Of a DNA stretch of 64,000 bases, positions 62,260-64,000 are shown piece after piece (within the stretch, counting starts at the first letter, position 1; each line of letters opens with the position of its first letter). The DNA comes from JAVKBW01 sp040222995 (GTDB lineage Bacteria > Pseudomonadota > Alphaproteobacteria > UBA8366 > Aestuariispiraceae), in assembly GCA_040222995.1 (NCBI GenBank), contig JAVKBW010000039.1:310001-374000 (forward strand), in the 5' to 3' direction. Under the pieces are notes generated by a model that was not told where the DNA came from, made no database searches, and saw nothing but the letters and a program-made list of their open reading frames with translations. A program made the position numbers and the translations under genes.

Positions 62260-63099
62260 TCAGCCACCCCACCAGTAGACGCAAACGAACAGGAACAGCC
62301 AGACAACGTCAACGAAATGCCAGTACCAAGCAGCCGCTTCGAAACCGAAATGATGTGACGGCGTGAAATGACCGGCCCTGGCGCGGAATAGGCAGACCGC
62401 GAGGAAGATCGTTCCGACCAGAACGTGAAAACCGTGAAAACCGGTCGCCATGTAGAAGGTCGAGGAATAGATACCGTCGGTAAACCCGAAGGCGGCATGG
62501 CTGTACTCGAATGCCTGCAGGCTGGTAAAGGCAATGCCGAGCAGCACGGTCAGCGTCAGGCCGTGAATCAACTGATCCCGCTTGCCTTCACGAAGCGCAT
62601 GGTGCGCCCAGGTGACGGTGCAGCCGGAGAGCAGCAGAATCATCGTATTCATGAACGGAAGATCGAAGGCTTCGAACGGAATAACGCCGACAGGAGGCCA
62701 GGTTCCCCCCGTTACCTCACTGCGAACGATCTGTTTCGCATCGTTGAAGTACAGGCTGGCGTCAAAAAAGGCCCAGAAAAAAGCGGCGAAGAACATCACC
62801 TCGGATGCAATGAAAAGCGCCATCCCGTAGCGTAACCCCAACTGCACGATGGGCTTGTGGTCACCGCTCTCCGATTCCTTCACAACATCCTTCCACCACA
62901 GGAACATCGTCAGCAGCACCAGGCCCAAACCCGGCAAAACGGCTGTCCAGCTAACCGATTCCGCACCGACGATATCGGGGTGCATGAAAATCACTCCCCC
63001 CATCGCCATCACAAACCCGCCGAGCGCGCCGACCGCAGGCCAGGGCGAAGGGTTTACCAGATGATAGTCGTGGTTCACTGCGTGATGATCGCCAGCCAT
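62260..63099 (-). CDS. coxC: Cytochrome c oxidase subunit III
   Basis: The 279-residue protein has seven membrane helices and the phospholipid-binding and V-cleft features of aa3-type subunit III: HHAVNHDYHLVNPSPWP at the N terminus, MALFIASEVMFFAAFFWAF in the third helix, and a C-terminal HFVDVVWLFLFVCVYWW. Together with ctaG and surf1 this shows an aa3 oxidase operon whose subunits I and II lie outside the window. Confidence 0.97.
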   Translation of the reverse strand: MAGDHHAVNHDYHLVNPSPWPAVGALGGFVMAMGGVIFMHPDIVGAESVSWTAVLPGLGLVLLTMFLWWKDVVKESESGDHKPIVQLGLRYGMALFIASEVMFFAAFFWAFFDASLYFNDAKQIVRSEVTGGTWPPVGVIPFEAFDLPFMNTMILLLSGCTVTWAHHALREGKRDQLIHGLTLTVLLGIAFTSLQAFEYSHAAFGFTDGIYSSTFYMATGFHGFHVLVGTIFLAVCLFRARAGHFTPSHHFGFEAAAWYWHFVDVVWLFLFVCVYWWGG

Positions 63100-63165
63100 G
63101 ATTCTTCTTCCCCTTTTAACAGAGCCGGTCCAACCGGCCCTTTTGCTAGTATCGTTCGCTGTGTT

Positions 63166-63759
63166 CTATTGAACCAGCGCCAAATCATCCGTTTTTCCGT
63201 CTTCTACAGCGTCTTCCTCTAGCGGAAACATCGTATAGGACAGGGTTATCGTTTCAACATAGGCCAAATCCGGGTCATCAACCATTGCCGGGTCGACATA
63301 GAAGGCAACCGGCATGTTGACCGACTGTCCGGCTTCGAGACGCTGTTCGGTGAAACAGAAACACTCAACCTTCACGAAGTACTGTCCGGCCTGAAGCGGC
63401 GTGACGTTGAACGTCGCCTGTCCTGTCGCCGGGTGATCCGATTTGTTCTCCGCGACATAGAAGGCGACCGCATTCTCGCCGACATTCATGGTCATCGACC
63501 TCTGTGCCGGGTGAAAGGTCCACGGCAAGTCACGAGACAGGCTGGAATCGAACCGAACGGTGATCTTCCGGTCGATGACGGTCTGGCTTTCGTCCAGCGC
63601 CACCTGTGTTGTCCCGCCGTAACCGGTAACCCGGCAGAACAGATTGTAAAGCGGCACCGACGCGAACGACAGGCCGACCATGCCACCGACAATACCGACA
63701 ACCGCAAACAGCAGCCGCCGGTTCTTTCGCTTCAGGTCGTTCCGATTGTTGTCGCTCAT
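63166..63759 (-). CDS. ctaG: Cytochrome oxidase copper chaperone CtaG (Cox11)
   Basis: Inserts copper into the CuB site. The 197-residue protein has one N-terminal membrane anchor (about 15-35) and a periplasmic domain with the copper-binding VECFCFTEQRLE motif (cysteines near residues 132-134). The VPLYNLFCRVTGYGGT segment after the anchor is conserved. Its ATG overlaps the stop of the small upstream gene as ATGA. Confidence 0.96.
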   Translation of the reverse strand: MSDNNRNDLKRKNRRLLFAVVGIVGGMVGLSFASVPLYNLFCRVTGYGGTTQVALDESQTVIDRKITVRFDSSLSRDLPWTFHPAQRSMTMNVGENAVAFYVAENKSDHPATGQATFNVTPLQAGQYFVKVECFCFTEQRLEAGQSVNMPVAFYVDPAMVDDPDLAYVETITLSYTMFPLEEDAVEDGKTDDLALVQ

Positions 63760-63914
63760 CCAGATCCCCCACCCATCTTGATGATGGAAACCAGATAGAC
63801 GATGACGCAGAACGCAAAGATAGACAGCGCCACGGCGATGTTCTTGCCGCGCTGCTGGCGATGCATATCGCTTTCGCCTGTTTTCTTTCTTTCGTTATCC
63901 GTCATCGCATCCAT
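63756..63914 (-). CDS. CoxF-like small single-helix protein
   Basis: This 52-residue gene lies between ctaB and ctaG. It starts at ATG 63914 with MDAMTDNERKKTGES, has a basic stretch RQQRGKN, one membrane helix (about 26-45) and the end IIKMGGGSG. The stop overlaps ctaG. Short proteins in this exact place are called CoxF in related bacteria and are thought to be oxidase-associated. I rely on position, length and hydropathy. Confidence 0.75.
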   Translation of the reverse strand: MDAMTDNERKKTGESDMHRQQRGKNIAVALSIFAFCVIVYLVSIIKMGGGSG

Positions 63915-63935
63915 CGTTACTAGCCGTCTTGCCGA

Positions 63936-64000
63936 TTAGCCGGCGGCAAACCCGATCACGGTCGAATCCGCAATCAGCGCGCCGAACAGGGCAAAGAGAT
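63936..64000 (-). CDS. ctaB: Protoheme IX farnesyltransferase C terminus (partial)
   Basis: Only the last 20 codons and stop are in the window; the tail LFALFGALIADS is hydrophobic, like the final helix of CtaB. Gene order (ctaB, CoxF-like, ctaG, coxC) supports the call. The enzyme makes heme O for heme a. Confidence 0.7.
   Translation of the reverse strand, partial: LFALFGALIADSTVIGFAAG

Noticed and set aside
1..64000. Mobile elements, tRNA genes, CRISPR arrays, toxin-antitoxin pairs and defence islands
   Set aside because: None was found on either strand. CcrM is a solitary cell-cycle methyltransferase, with no adjacent restriction gene, so it was not called a restriction system.

Overview
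This 64 kb window is a stretch of ordinary alphaproteobacterial chromosome, GC-rich and densely packed, with many ATGA/TGATG/GTGA stop-start overlaps. The assignment rests on gene content and order: a dcw cluster running mraY-murD-ftsW-murG-murC-murB-ddl-ftsQ-ftsA-ftsZ and followed by lpxC-bamD-recN-ligA; a CcrM-type GANTC methyltransferase; separate b and b' ATP synthase subunits in an F0-only operon; a cytochrome oxidase block ctaB-coxF-ctaG-coxC-DUF983-surf1; and a GTTC-N7-GTTC LexA operator. The layout looks most like a Rhodospirillales-type lineage, but that is inference. No tRNA, rRNA, CRISPR array, insertion sequence or prophage was seen.

Region by region: 1-12.3 kb is the 3' part of the division and cell wall cluster, ending in a clear terminator after ftsZ. 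12.3-18.5 kb holds lpxC, bamD, recN and ligA (outer membrane biogenesis and DNA repair). 18.6-24.6 kb is the most accessory-looking part: a secreted subtilisin-like protease, two tandem EamA/DMT transporters, an SDR oxidoreductase and, on the minus strand, a large M24B aminopeptidase. 24.7-30.3 kb has a DUF1127 protein followed by a long structured 3' element, a soluble lytic transglycosylase, moaB, an SplB-like radical SAM gene under an SOS box, and a CPA2 antiporter. 30.3-39.4 kb carries rnhB, ccrM (four GANTC sites upstream), mscS and mutY on the minus strand, dciA, a DsbA-like protein and smc. 39.5-42.3 kb is the F0 ATP synthase operon atpI-atpB-atpE-atpF'-atpF with a promoter and a terminator.

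42.7-48.0 kb is a TPP-riboswitch operon for thiamin precursor salvage: thiM, thiD, an unexpected solitary TRAP-type binding protein, then an ABC importer (ATPase, permease, ThiY-like binding protein). Nearly all genes overlap or abut, so they are probably one co-translated unit. 48.0-52.4 kb has a small lipoprotein, a double-CDGSH protein, ispH, thrB, rnhA and a sulfotransferase-like gene. 52.5-56.8 kb has a peroxiredoxin, a DsbD/ScsB-like reductant conduit, yqgE and a GNAT acetyltransferase. 56.8-64 kb is a minus-strand run: M16 peptidase, thrC, M32 carboxypeptidase, surf1, DUF983, coxC, ctaG, a 52-residue CoxF-like protein and the last codons of ctaB.

The observations most worth following are the orphan TRAP binding protein inside the thiamin operon, the SOS box and probable leaderless start of the SplB-like gene, the dyad of GANTC sites upstream of ccrM, the structured RNA after the DUF1127 gene, and several intergenic palindromes in the ATP synthase, lpxC and dsbD/yqgE regions.
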